From NCBI GenBank assembly GCA_902490585.1, contig CABUEI010000056.1, positions 1 to 11,491 on the forward strand: a DNA stretch of 11,491 nt, written 5' to 3'. The position numbers were made by a program, and so were the translations under genes. The stretch is from an uncultured Oscillospiraceae bacterium. GTDB lineage: Bacteria; Bacillota; Clostridia; Oscillospirales; Ruminococcaceae. Below, piece after piece: positions 1 to 5,604 of the stretch. Position 1 is the stretch's first letter. Every line of letters begins with the position of its first letter. A model generated the notes under the pieces. The model did no database searches, was not told the origin of the DNA, and saw nothing but the letters and a program-made list of their open reading frames with translations.

Positions 1-658
1 TAAGGGTAAAGAGCTGTGCGTCCTTTACATCTTCGGGAGACATATCTTCTTCCGGCTCGACAGGGAGCTTTGTCATATACAGATTTGCGTATGCCTTCAT
101 CGACTGATACAGCTGAGTAAACTTTTCCTTGATATAGTCGATTATCTTTGCAATCAGCATCTCAAGTCTGATTTTCTGCATCTGTTCCGCCGAGAAATTC
201 CCGTTTGCATAGACTTCGTAATCAATACCGTTCTTGACACCGAGCCGGATCTGCTTCATCTGCTCGGCAGAATAATCGGGATTTGCAAACAGCTTTACGT
301 CAAGTTTATCCTTCATTCCCATACGAATCTGCTTTATCTGTTCAGCGTCATAGGAACGTCCGTCCTGTGCAAGATAGTCGATGATGTCTTTATCACCAAC
401 ACCTTTCTCAAGCATCTTACGCCACTGTTTCATAGCCGACGGAGAGATGTACGGTGCGGCATAGAGCTGGTATGATATACCGCTCTTCATACCGAGCCTT
501 ATCTGCTTCATCTGTTCGGGTGAAAACTTCTTGTTTGCGTATTCCTTCACCGGTAATCTCTGACGGATACCTTTGAGTATCTCCGCCATTGCTTTCTCGC
601 TGATGTATTCAGCTTTTTTCGTCTGCTCCTCAGCAGGCTTCTTTGTTTCTTCTGACAT
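1..658 (-). CDS. 26-residue-repeat hypothetical protein, C-terminus cut by the window edge
   Basis: An open frame starts with ATG at 656-658 and runs without a stop to the left edge, giving 219 visible residues. A GGAGG box (667-671) sits 8 nt before the ATG. A lysine/glutamate-rich leader of about 38 residues is followed by five related units with the core (F/Y)S(A/P)EQMKQIRLGM, preceded by YAN-like residues and followed by KxGID-like residues. The EQM positions fall at residues 48, 74 (degenerate, SAM), 106, 132 and 158, so spacing is 26, 32, 26 and 26. After residue 165 the sequence becomes a helical IIDYIKEKFTQLYQSMKAYA stretch and then an acidic segment. From memory, similar EQM-(K/R)-QIRLG repeats occur in proteins of clostridial conjugative elements, but their function is not known to me. 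No signal peptide or membrane segment is seen. It is separated from the upstream gene by 52 bp holding a palindromic repeat, so it may be co-transcribed with it. Confidence 0.8.
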   Translation of the reverse strand, partial: MSEETKKPAEEQTKKAEYISEKAMAEILKGIRQRLPVKEYANKKFSPEQMKQIRLGMKSGISYQLYAAPYISPSAMKQWRKMLEKGVGDKDIIDYLAQDGRSYDAEQIKQIRMGMKDKLDVKLFANPDYSAEQMKQIRLGVKNGIDYEVYANGNFSAEQMQKIRLEMLIAKIIDYIKEKFTQLYQSMKAYANLYMTKLPVEPEEDMSPEDVKDAQLFTL

Positions 659-690
659 TTTTCTGTCCTCCTTTGGTATTTTTATTTATA

Positions 691-711
691 GGTGCGTCAC
701 GGTGTCGCACT
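691..711. repeat. Palindromic repeat, copy A (GTGCG-TCAC type)
   Basis: The site is GGTGCGTCAC, a central G, then GTGTCGCACT. Arms pair at 8 of 10 positions. It overlaps by one base the TAA of the 405-aa gene (711-713) and fills most of the 52-bp gap before the repeat-protein gene. The sequence beyond it on the transcribed strand is TATAAATAAAAATACC, with no U-run, so it does not look like an intrinsic terminator. Confidence 0.85.
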
Positions 712-1928
712 TATATTTCCATATCATCGTTTTCACGATCAACTTCAAACTGCTCATCGGCTTTTGCAAGTGCAGGAACGATTTCGGTTTCAATAAGCAT
801 TTTGACTTCCTGCTTATTTAAAAGTTTGCCAAAACCTTCTTTTATCTGCTCGGCACTACCTCTGATTACTGTTCTGCCTTCTTCGGGATCATATACTCTG
901 TAATCATCTGTATGGTATTTACTGAAGTTGTAACAGTGTTCTATCAGTTTATTGCATATTTTTTCCTGCTGAATTCGGGCGATAACCGCATTTGTAATAT
1001 CATTCCATTCAAATGTCGTATCAAATGAGAATAACGGTTTGCTTTCATTTTCACGTTTTACAGCTATGTTTATTACCGGCTTTCCGTCACGTTCCTCAAG
1101 GTTCCAAATGCAATCCGTGTATTCGCCCTCGTATGAATACATAGTACCTTTTTCTTTCAAGAAGAAGTCACGGACAACTTTTACTGGTGTTTCTTCGTAC
1201 TGAATTTCATCATCTATACTGCCATATCCTATAAGCTCATCCCACGCAAACGCAGATTTGATAAAAGAGGGAAGATCATTGTGTAACTCGTTTTCCCATT
1301 CATTGGTCAGAGCAATTTTTGTAAGAGCCTGCATTGTTGTATATGTTGCATCGACGAAATCGGGGTTATCGTAAAACATTTTTTTAGCCGCCTTATAATC
1401 ATCGGTGCCTATATCAGAAAGATACTGTGTACACATTGAACTTATCTGAGTATTAAAGTAGTTATCAACATTGCGATTTACCGAAGAAATTTTTGCCAGC
1501 TTATCAAAGCTGATAATGTTAGTAACGTATTGACCACCGGCATTACTGTCGGGATTGTAATACATCCATACAATGCATTTACGTTCATTATCGACAAAGA
1601 AAGCGTCACTGTATTCTTTGTGACGCTTTTCATTGGCAATATTGGCTTCTTCGACAAGGCAGTTTGCAAGCTCGTCCGATAACGATGTTTCATCGTGCTT
1701 CAGATACTTGCTGTACACATCATTCAGTGGCGATGGGTGTTTTAGCAGTGCTTCAATCTGATAATCATCAAGATTAGCATCGTGTGCTGCATAGATTATT
1801 TCCGTTTTCATCGCATATTCATATGCTCTGCTGAGTATTTCCTGTGACGAGATATTCAGCAAGTCTTCTTTCAGCTTGTCAAGTTCTGCCTGCATATTCT
1901 TGATTAGCTGTGCCTTTAATTCGTTCAT
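711..1928 (-). CDS. DUF3848-like mobile-element protein, 405 aa
   Basis: Function unknown. The first 80-100 residues carry the pattern SQEILSRAYEYAMKTEI, then ALLKHPSPLNDVYSKYL, which resembles the DUF3848-type domain found in proteins of clostridial conjugative elements; this family assignment is from memory. Around residues 120-145 there is a second recognisable block, WMYYNPDSNAGGQYVTN followed by ISFDKL, also recurrent in such element proteins. The rest is mixed alpha/beta without a catalytic motif that I recognise, and no signal peptide or membrane helix is seen. The protein ends in an acidic tail, ENDDMEI. The ATG at 1926-1928 has a GGAGG box at 1941-1945 with a rather long 12-nt spacer; no better in-frame start lies nearer. 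A 116-bp gap containing the iteron-like array separates it from the upstream 111-aa gene, and palindrome copy A overlaps its stop. Confidence 0.85.
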   Translation of the reverse strand: MNELKAQLIKNMQAELDKLKEDLLNISSQEILSRAYEYAMKTEIIYAAHDANLDDYQIEALLKHPSPLNDVYSKYLKHDETSLSDELANCLVEEANIANEKRHKEYSDAFFVDNERKCIVWMYYNPDSNAGGQYVTNIISFDKLAKISSVNRNVDNYFNTQISSMCTQYLSDIGTDDYKAAKKMFYDNPDFVDATYTTMQALTKIALTNEWENELHNDLPSFIKSAFAWDELIGYGSIDDEIQYEETPVKVVRDFFLKEKGTMYSYEGEYTDCIWNLEERDGKPVINIAVKRENESKPLFSFDTTFEWNDITNAVIARIQQEKICNKLIEHCYNFSKYHTDDYRVYDPEEGRTVIRGSAEQIKEGFGKLLNKQEVKMLIETEIVPALAKADEQFEVDRENDDMEI

Positions 1929-1954
1929 TTGTAATTTGTACCTCCTTTATTTTA

Positions 1955-2030
1955 AGTGCGACAGGAGCGTCCTGTGCGACCGGAACGTCCTGTGCGACCG
2001 GAACGTCCGGTGCGACATCGTGTCGCACTT
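1955..2030. repeat. Iteron-like array: four 18-bp-spaced GTGCGAC half-sites closed by an inverted copy
   Basis: GTGCGAC occurs at 1956-1962, 1974-1980, 1992-1998 and 2010-2016, exactly 18 bp apart, and its inverse GTCGCAC at 2022-2028. The units at 1973-1990 and 1991-2008 are identical over 18 bp; the unit at 1955-1972 differs at three positions. Between the half-sites are short hairpins: AGGA-GCG-TCCT, CGGA-ACG-TCCT and CCGGA-ACG-TCCGG. The last half-site plus the inverted one form GTGCGACA-TCG-TGTCGCAC, a member of the palindrome family seen elsewhere in the window, here in opposite orientation. The array lies between the 111-aa gene (stop at 2045) and the start of the 405-aa gene (1928). 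It could be an operator cluster, a replication/partition iteron set or an expanded repeat element. Confidence 0.9.
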
Positions 2031-2044
2031 ATGTTACTAAGTAT

Positions 2045-2380
2045 TCAGATTTCCATATCTTCATCTGTTTCGCAACAGGTTTTGCTTATCTCTGACTTTA
2101 GTCTATTGCCCATTTCTGATAACCGCTCAAAATAGTCTGTTTTAGCCGAAATTTCATTGCTGAAATAGTGACCTAAGTTAAGCCCGGTAAAGTATTCACT
2201 CTTGGGGTAAAATGAATATCTCCAGGTAGCATACTGAGTTTTACTTTTTGCTAACACCACGCCTATTAACGTGCCGTCAACATCGGTAAACTCATTATGC
2301 TCAAGTAATTTATATCCGGCATTTACTCCTTTAAGCGACAGCTTATTGTTTTTGAAATCAAAGTATATCTGAGTTTCCAT
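2045..2380 (-). CDS. Conserved-looking hypothetical protein, third gene of the mob operon, 111 aa
   Basis: I do not recognise a named family. The protein is small and soluble-looking, with no signal peptide or membrane helix. It has an N-terminal beta-rich stretch (METQIYFDFKNNKLSLKG), a central YATWRYSFYPKSEYFTG block, then LGHYFSN and a helical segment with a DYFERLSEMGNRL pattern, and it ends in an acidic tail, ETDEDMEI. The TWRY...GHYF...A..DYF..R layout resembles small proteins I have seen next to mobilisation genes, but I cannot name a domain. The ATG at 2378-2380 is 3 nt after the relaxase stop (2384-2386), and its GAGGTG box (2387-2392) lies inside the relaxase gene, so it is almost certainly translated from the relaxase mRNA. 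A role linked to the relaxosome is an inference from position only. Confidence 0.8.
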   Translation of the reverse strand: METQIYFDFKNNKLSLKGVNAGYKLLEHNEFTDVDGTLIGVVLAKSKTQYATWRYSFYPKSEYFTGLNLGHYFSNEISAKTDYFERLSEMGNRLKSEISKTCCETDEDMEI

Positions 2381-2383
2381 AGA

Positions 2384-3565
2384 TTACACCTCGTGTCCTT
2401 TATCTTGTTTTTGCCTTGCAATGTCTTTCTTTGCTTGTTTTGACAGCTCACCGATCAGAGCGTGAGCAGTGTTTACCGTTCCGGCAGAGCCTTGTGTTCT
2501 GAACAATCTGCTCACTGCGTTCAAAGCATATACCATACTGTCAACAGTTATCTTTGTGCTTATCTCAGCGTTATCTTTTTCTCTTTGCTCATTGTTCTCT
2601 TTCAGAGTTCTGAGCATTGATTTCAGAATAATGTTGCCGAGCCTGTTATACAAATCGCCTGCGGCTTTCCGCATTTTCCTGTCAATTTCGGATTTGCCGT
2701 TTTCGGTTTCTTTGCTGTCGAACATTTCTGCCGCCGATCTTGCACCCGAATAATAGTCATTAATGATAGATTTCATCTTTGGCAACATAATCATTTCTTT
2801 TATCATACCGATAACCATATCCTTAGTTTCTTTCGGAAGATATGCATAAGCTATTCTTCCTCGTCCCGGCAGATTGTTCAATACATCGGTGTACTTCTGT
2901 ATCAATTCTTCGGGTATATCAACTCCGGAGAAACGATTGGAATAGATACCGGAAATGTCATGCTCGAAATCAATCATCAGCTTCCCGACAAGTTCTTTTG
3001 CGTCCGACATTGCTTCGTTGCTTATGCCGTAATAATACGACAGCTCATTTGCGAATGTATCGTGTATCAGTTTTTTTCTTACATTATCCGATACCTCCTT
3101 TTTTACAAATTGTACTGTGACAGGCGGGTCTTTATCCCAGAACGAAATATGAATATGCGGCTGTCCCTTCTTGTCGTGAACAGCCGCAATATATTCAAAT
3201 CTGTCTTTAGGTATATCGTACCCTCTCATCAGCGTCTCAATGTGAAACTTAATGTAGTTCTGCCACTTCTCAAGGCTGTCAAGTTCAAGCCTTTTAGCGA
3301 TCTCCGGTCGGAATGATATGTATGCGTTGTAAACTGTAACTCCTGCTTTCGAGATACCGTAAACATAGTTTTGTGTATCGGCAACATTCAGCTCATCGTT
3401 ATTTGCACCGCCTATCCTGCCGAACAGTCCGCTTTCACTTTCCTGCGAAAGTTTCATAACGTGTTCACGCTCTGCTATATACTTGACGTAATTGGAATTG
3501 TGACTTGCCGTACCGGGTTTATTCGGAGCTGTCAGCTTCATTTTATATATGAGTGCCGATGACAT
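2384..3565 (-). CDS. MOB_P-type relaxase (MobP3-like), 393 aa
   Basis: Probable DNA relaxase that would nick one strand at oriT, stay joined to the 5' end through a tyrosine and pilot the strand during conjugation. The metal-binding histidine motif is visible as HDKKGQPHIHISFWD (H130, H137, H139). Candidate nucleophile tyrosines are Y26 and Y29 in NSNYVKYIAEREHV, the usual N-terminal position. A helical region follows (about residues 165-300, with the block LPGRGRIAYAYLP), then a lysine/glutamate-rich C-terminus. There is no fused helicase or primase, and 393 aa is in keeping with short Bacillota MOB_P relaxases. The ATG overlaps the TAA of the RHH gene by one base (TAATG), and an AGGTG box (3573-3577) lies inside that gene, indicating translational coupling. 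Assignment to the MobP3 subgroup is from memory of the overall pattern and less certain than the relaxase call. Confidence 0.9.
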   Translation of the reverse strand: MSSALIYKMKLTAPNKPGTASHNSNYVKYIAEREHVMKLSQESESGLFGRIGGANNDELNVADTQNYVYGISKAGVTVYNAYISFRPEIAKRLELDSLEKWQNYIKFHIETLMRGYDIPKDRFEYIAAVHDKKGQPHIHISFWDKDPPVTVQFVKKEVSDNVRKKLIHDTFANELSYYYGISNEAMSDAKELVGKLMIDFEHDISGIYSNRFSGVDIPEELIQKYTDVLNNLPGRGRIAYAYLPKETKDMVIGMIKEMIMLPKMKSIINDYYSGARSAAEMFDSKETENGKSEIDRKMRKAAGDLYNRLGNIILKSMLRTLKENNEQREKDNAEISTKITVDSMVYALNAVSRLFRTQGSAGTVNTAHALIGELSKQAKKDIARQKQDKGHEV

Positions 3566-4023
3566 TATTCTTCACCTGCTCTGACTACCTTCTTCATTCC
3601 GTTTAAGATCTCATTAGTATCCTGCATATACTCATCATCAGATTTCTCTTTCTGTTTCATATATGCCGCCGCTTGTTTGCTTGCAGATGCTACAACACGT
3701 GCAAAGCTGACATCATCCGCAAAAGACTCCGACATAATCTGTAACCCGGTGTACATTGTAATTGCACTTGCCTTTGTTGATTTCACCTGTAGCTTTATAA
3801 GCCTTTCTACCTCCTGCTTGAAAACTTCTGTCATTTCATCGTGTATCATACGACGGAATTCTTCTTCGTTTTCATCGTGATTTTCCACATTAAGTCCTTT
3901 TATAATAAAAGAACGAATTATGTTGCCCATTGAAGTACGCTTTTTAATTGCCAACTTTTTAACATCGTCATAAACTCTTTCGTTAAGGACAACCGAAAGC
4001 TGCACAGTTTTTTTGTTTATCAC
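3565..4023 (-). CDS. Ribbon-helix-helix relaxosome accessory protein (MobC-like), 152 aa
   Basis: Residues 6-45 look like a ribbon-helix-helix DNA-binding domain: a short strand TVQLSVVLN, helix ERVYDDVKKLAIKK, a turn RTSMGN and helix IIRSFIIKGL. The remainder is charged and helical, with an acidic segment at about 48-60 and a likely coiled-coil part, fitting a small dimeric oriT-binding protein. In mobilisation operons such proteins bind the origin of transfer, recruit the relaxase and often repress their own promoter; both roles are inferred here. The start is GTG at 4021-4023, chosen because the next in-frame ATG (residue 32) would remove half the DNA-binding domain and because AAAGGGG lies 9 nt upstream (4033-4039). 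The stop overlaps the relaxase ATG. The inverted repeats and TGGTT repeats upstream (4122-4259) are candidate binding sites. Confidence 0.82.
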   Translation of the reverse strand: MINKKTVQLSVVLNERVYDDVKKLAIKKRTSMGNIIRSFIIKGLNVENHDENEEEFRRMIHDEMTEVFKQEVERLIKLQVKSTKASAITMYTGLQIMSESFADDVSFARVVASASKQAAAYMKQKEKSDDEYMQDTNEILNGMKKVVRAGEE

Positions 4024-4032
4024 TATTTTTTA

Positions 4033-4039
4033 CCCCTTT
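4033..4039 (-). promoter_or_regulatory. Ribosome binding site supporting the GTG start of the RHH gene
   Basis: AAAGGGG on the minus strand is 9 nt before the GTG at 4021-4023. It supports that non-ATG start; the frame has no ATG near this position. Confidence 0.6.
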
Positions 4040-4049
4040 CTTCATAATT

Positions 4050-4078
4050 TTTATAGCCATTTTTCTACCGTTAAGCAA
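4050..4078 (-). promoter_or_regulatory. Candidate promoter of the mob operon
   Basis: On the minus strand TTGCTT (4073-4078) is followed after 17 nt by TATAAA (4050-4055). The -10 matches five of six consensus bases and the -35 only three. The distance to the GTG start leaves a leader of about 20 nt, which contains the ribosome binding site. Spacing is ideal, but the weak -35 and AT-rich setting make this only a candidate. Confidence 0.35.
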
Positions 4079-4121
4079 ACTGAAAAAAACTTGATTTTCG
4101 TGATTGCAATGCGTGTTCACA

Positions 4122-4148
4122 AACTTAGTTTCACAGTGAAACTAAGTT
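4122..4148. repeat. Perfect 27-bp palindrome upstream of the mob operon
   Basis: Arms AACTTAGTTTCAC (4122-4134) and GTGAAACTAAGTT (4136-4148) are exact reverse complements around a single A. It is about 100 bp upstream of the RHH gene and 44 bp beyond the candidate -35 box. No U-run follows on either strand, so an operator or relaxosome binding site is more likely than a terminator. Confidence 0.85.
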
Positions 4149-4218
4149 AACCACATTTTCAACCATAGAAACCACGTTGTAACCATTGTTTTTTGCGATA
4201 GCAAAGCGGTATTACAGC

Positions 4219-4259
4219 GAACGGTCAACCGTTCTATTCCTGCCATTGCTTTGCAATGG
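4219..4259. repeat. Two adjacent inverted repeats flanking a nick-like sequence
   Basis: GAACGGT-CA-ACCGTTC (4219-4234) is followed by TATTCCTG (4235-4242), and then CCATTGC-TTT-GCAATGG (4243-4259). Both inverted repeats are perfect with 7-bp arms. An inverted repeat just before a CCTG^C-like sequence is the layout of MOB_P origins such as RP4; the predicted nick on the plus strand would be between 4242 and 4243. Confidence 0.5.
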
Positions 4260-4354
4260 GTGTTTCGTAAACCAGTTATTTTCATACGCCTTTGCATTTG
4301 GCTATGTTCAAGCAAAAAGCCATCAGAAAAGAAAAATCCGCTGTTATTGTCATA

Positions 4355-4375
4355 GGTGCGTCACGATGTCGCACC
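4355..4375. repeat. Palindromic repeat, copy C1 (GTGCG-TCAC type)
   Basis: GGTGCGTCAC, central G, ATGTCGCACC. Arms pair at 8 of 10 positions. It is one of two copies 44 bp apart (centre to centre) in the same orientation downstream of the ParB-like gene. Confidence 0.85.
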
Positions 4376-4385
4376 CTTGAAAGCT

Positions 4386-4402
4386 CACTTGATTAACAAG
4401 TG
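4386..4402. repeat. Small inverted repeat overlapping palindrome copy C2
   Basis: CACTTG-ATTAA-CAAGTG is a perfect 6-bp-arm hairpin that shares its right arm with the start of copy C2, so the two structures are mutually exclusive in RNA. No U-run follows. Confidence 0.5.
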
Positions 4403-4419
4403 CGTCACGATGTCGCACC
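4399..4419. repeat. Palindromic repeat, copy C2 (GTGCG-TCAC type)
   Basis: AGTGCGTCAC, central G, ATGTCGCACC. It ends 2 bp from the TGA of the ParB-like gene (4422-4424). Its core (GTGCGTCACGATGTCGCACC) is identical to that of copy C1. Confidence 0.85.
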
Positions 4420-4421
4420 TA

Positions 4422-5498
4422 TCATTCAATTTCCTGCTCGTTCTCAAAATAGTTTTGCAACGCTTTTTCGAGTATATCTGAAATTTCATTTGCGGTTTTT
4501 CCTTTTAGTCCGTATTTTTCAAATGTACTTGTATTCAGTTTTACTGTAGTTGTTTCAATCGTTTTTCTCTGTCGGACGGCTGAAAGAATAGCGTCGATTG
4601 TCCGCTTATCAAGATTTTTATCCTTATCCTTTTTGTCTTTCAAGCGTTCCGCTTTATCGGCTGTCAGCACATAATTCGGATTGCTGTTAAGATATTCTTC
4701 GACGATGTGCTGTTCATATTCAGACAGGAATGATAAGCAGTATGCAATCTTATCGGGTAACGTATTATCGTCAACCTTCTTAGCAAAGTAATTAATCAGC
4801 TGAGTAAAGCTAATTAGCATATATAGCTTTTTAACCGATATTCCAAATTCTTCTGCGAGTTCTGTTTTGGTTGACGTCCCGGAGCTGTTCATAATATCTG
4901 TTCTGTATCCTTGTTTCTTCCGGCTGTCATTCAGCAATCTGAGCGACCGTGCAAGTTCCATTTTTGTGAATGTGTTTCTTCTTTGAAGATTGGTTATAAC
5001 CATAATCTCATCAAGAATTTCACGGGGAGTATCTTCTCTTGCGATTCTGCAGGGAAGTTTTTCAAGACCGACCGCTTTTGCGGCTTCAAGCCTTCTGTGT
5101 CCGGATATAACCTCATACTTACCATAATTTGCGGACTGTGCTATAAGTAACGGCTCAATCACGCCCATTCTATTGATGCTTTCCTTAAAATCATCGGTTA
5201 CACTTACGGTAAATGTATGTGTGTGATATGGCTCAAGCAGTGATACCGCTATATTTTTAATCTCGTTGAGGAAATATGACAGCAGCTCTTTTGATAACTT
5301 GACGCTTTTTACCGTATCTTCGTTTTCATCCTCAATCATACAGCTGTAATCATCTTCAATTTCCACGCCTATATCATTGCCGTAATACGAGCCGCCACCG
5401 TCATCTGTGTCAGTGATTTTTTTGTTAGGCGGCATTGCAAACGCATTGTCGTTAGCGTTTACTTCTCGTTTTATATTTATCATTTTGCTGTAATCCAT
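4422..5498 (-). CDS. ParB-like DNA-binding protein, 358 aa
   Basis: Likely a ParB/Spo0J-family site-specific DNA-binding protein for partition or element-gene regulation. Residues 1-75 are an acidic, low-complexity leader. The ParB N-terminal domain spans about 84-175, with VIEPLLIA, box II as ISGHRRLEAAKAVG (131-144) and box III as ITNLQRRNTF (168-177). A helix-turn-helix is predicted at about 209-232 (TKTELAEEFGISVKKLYML). A lysine-rich linker (DKKDKDKNLDKR, 288-299) and a small helical C-terminal domain ending EQEIE follow. An upstream in-frame ATG (5550-5552) would add 18 residues, but the ATG at 5496-5498 has a perfect GGAGG box 5 nt before it and was chosen. No ParA ATPase gene is in the window. 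The gene is bracketed by palindromes: one upstream (5575-5595) and two downstream (4355-4375, 4399-4419). It lies between the methylase-helicase gene and the putative oriT. Confidence 0.88.
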   Translation of the reverse strand: MDYSKMINIKREVNANDNAFAMPPNKKITDTDDGGGSYYGNDIGVEIEDDYSCMIEDENEDTVKSVKLSKELLSYFLNEIKNIAVSLLEPYHTHTFTVSVTDDFKESINRMGVIEPLLIAQSANYGKYEVISGHRRLEAAKAVGLEKLPCRIAREDTPREILDEIMVITNLQRRNTFTKMELARSLRLLNDSRKKQGYRTDIMNSSGTSTKTELAEEFGISVKKLYMLISFTQLINYFAKKVDDNTLPDKIAYCLSFLSEYEQHIVEEYLNSNPNYVLTADKAERLKDKKDKDKNLDKRTIDAILSAVRQRKTIETTTVKLNTSTFEKYGLKGKTANEISDILEKALQNYFENEQEIE

Positions 5499-5503
5499 TA
5501 TAA

Positions 5504-5508
5504 CCTCC
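5504..5508 (-). promoter_or_regulatory. Ribosome binding site fixing the ParB-like start
   Basis: GGAGG on the minus strand is followed after 5 nt (TTATA) by ATG at 5496-5498. It lies inside the extended frame that would begin at 5552, so it decides in favour of the shorter protein. Confidence 0.75.
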
Positions 5509-5574
5509 GTTTTGTTATTCGGTGAGGAGAGCCGGCAGAGTTGCACTGCCATAGGATACTCTTGCTCTCATATA

Positions 5575-5595
5575 GGTGCGACACGGTGTCGCACC
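5575..5595. repeat. Palindromic repeat, copy D (perfect 10-bp arms)
   Basis: GGTGCGACAC, central G, GTGTCGCACC: the only copy in which all 10 arm positions pair. It lies 9 bp beyond the stop of the methylase-helicase gene and about 77 bp before the ParB-like start. Downstream sequence on the transcribed strand is TATATGAGAGCAAG, with no U-run. Confidence 0.9.
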
Positions 5596-5604
5596 CTCTC
5601 TGTT

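Larger units (their letters stand above)
4079..4350. other. Non-coding, inverted-repeat-rich region: putative oriT and mob control region
   Basis: The gap 4024-4421 between the ParB-like gene and the RHH gene has no convincing coding frame. It holds a perfect 27-bp palindrome (4122-4148); TTTGC-GATA-GCAAA (4192-4205); GAACGGT-CA-ACCGTTC (4219-4234); CCATTGC-TTT-GCAATGG (4243-4259); and four AACCA direct repeats at 4149, 4161, 4170 and 4181. Position immediately upstream of an RHH-relaxase operon and this density of hairpins are typical of origins of transfer. TATTCCTGCC (4235-4244), directly after the third inverted repeat, resembles the (C/T)ATCCTG(C/T) nick consensus of IncP/Ti-type MOB_P systems with one extra T. 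The oriT call is an inference from context. Confidence 0.5.

Noticed and set aside
1478..1693. 71-aa minus-strand frame overlapping the 405-aa gene
   Set aside because: It is a second-frame shadow of the DUF3848-like gene, with no own start signal.
1955..2030. CRISPR-like array
   Set aside because: Period is only 18 bp, intervening bases are nearly identical rather than unique spacers, and no cas genes are present.
1910..2095. Plus-strand frame with a repetitive CATGTS peptide
   Set aside because: The repeat comes from the 18-bp array, whose length is a multiple of three; it has no coding support.
2960..3316. 118-aa plus-strand frame
   Set aside because: Antisense to the relaxase, including its histidine motif region; no supporting features.
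4186..4380. 64-aa plus-strand frame in the intergenic region
   Set aside because: It runs through the inverted repeats and palindrome C1, with no ribosome binding site; composition looks like chance translation of non-coding DNA.
5499..5552. Longer start for the ParB-like protein at 5552
   Set aside because: The internal ATG at 5498 has a perfect GGAGG box at 5 nt; the extra 18 residues do not look like ParB sequence.
5575..5595. Palindromes as ordinary intrinsic terminators
   Set aside because: No copy is followed by a U-rich tract on the transcribed strand, one copy lies inside a gene, and three carry the same unpaired position; an RNA role is not excluded.
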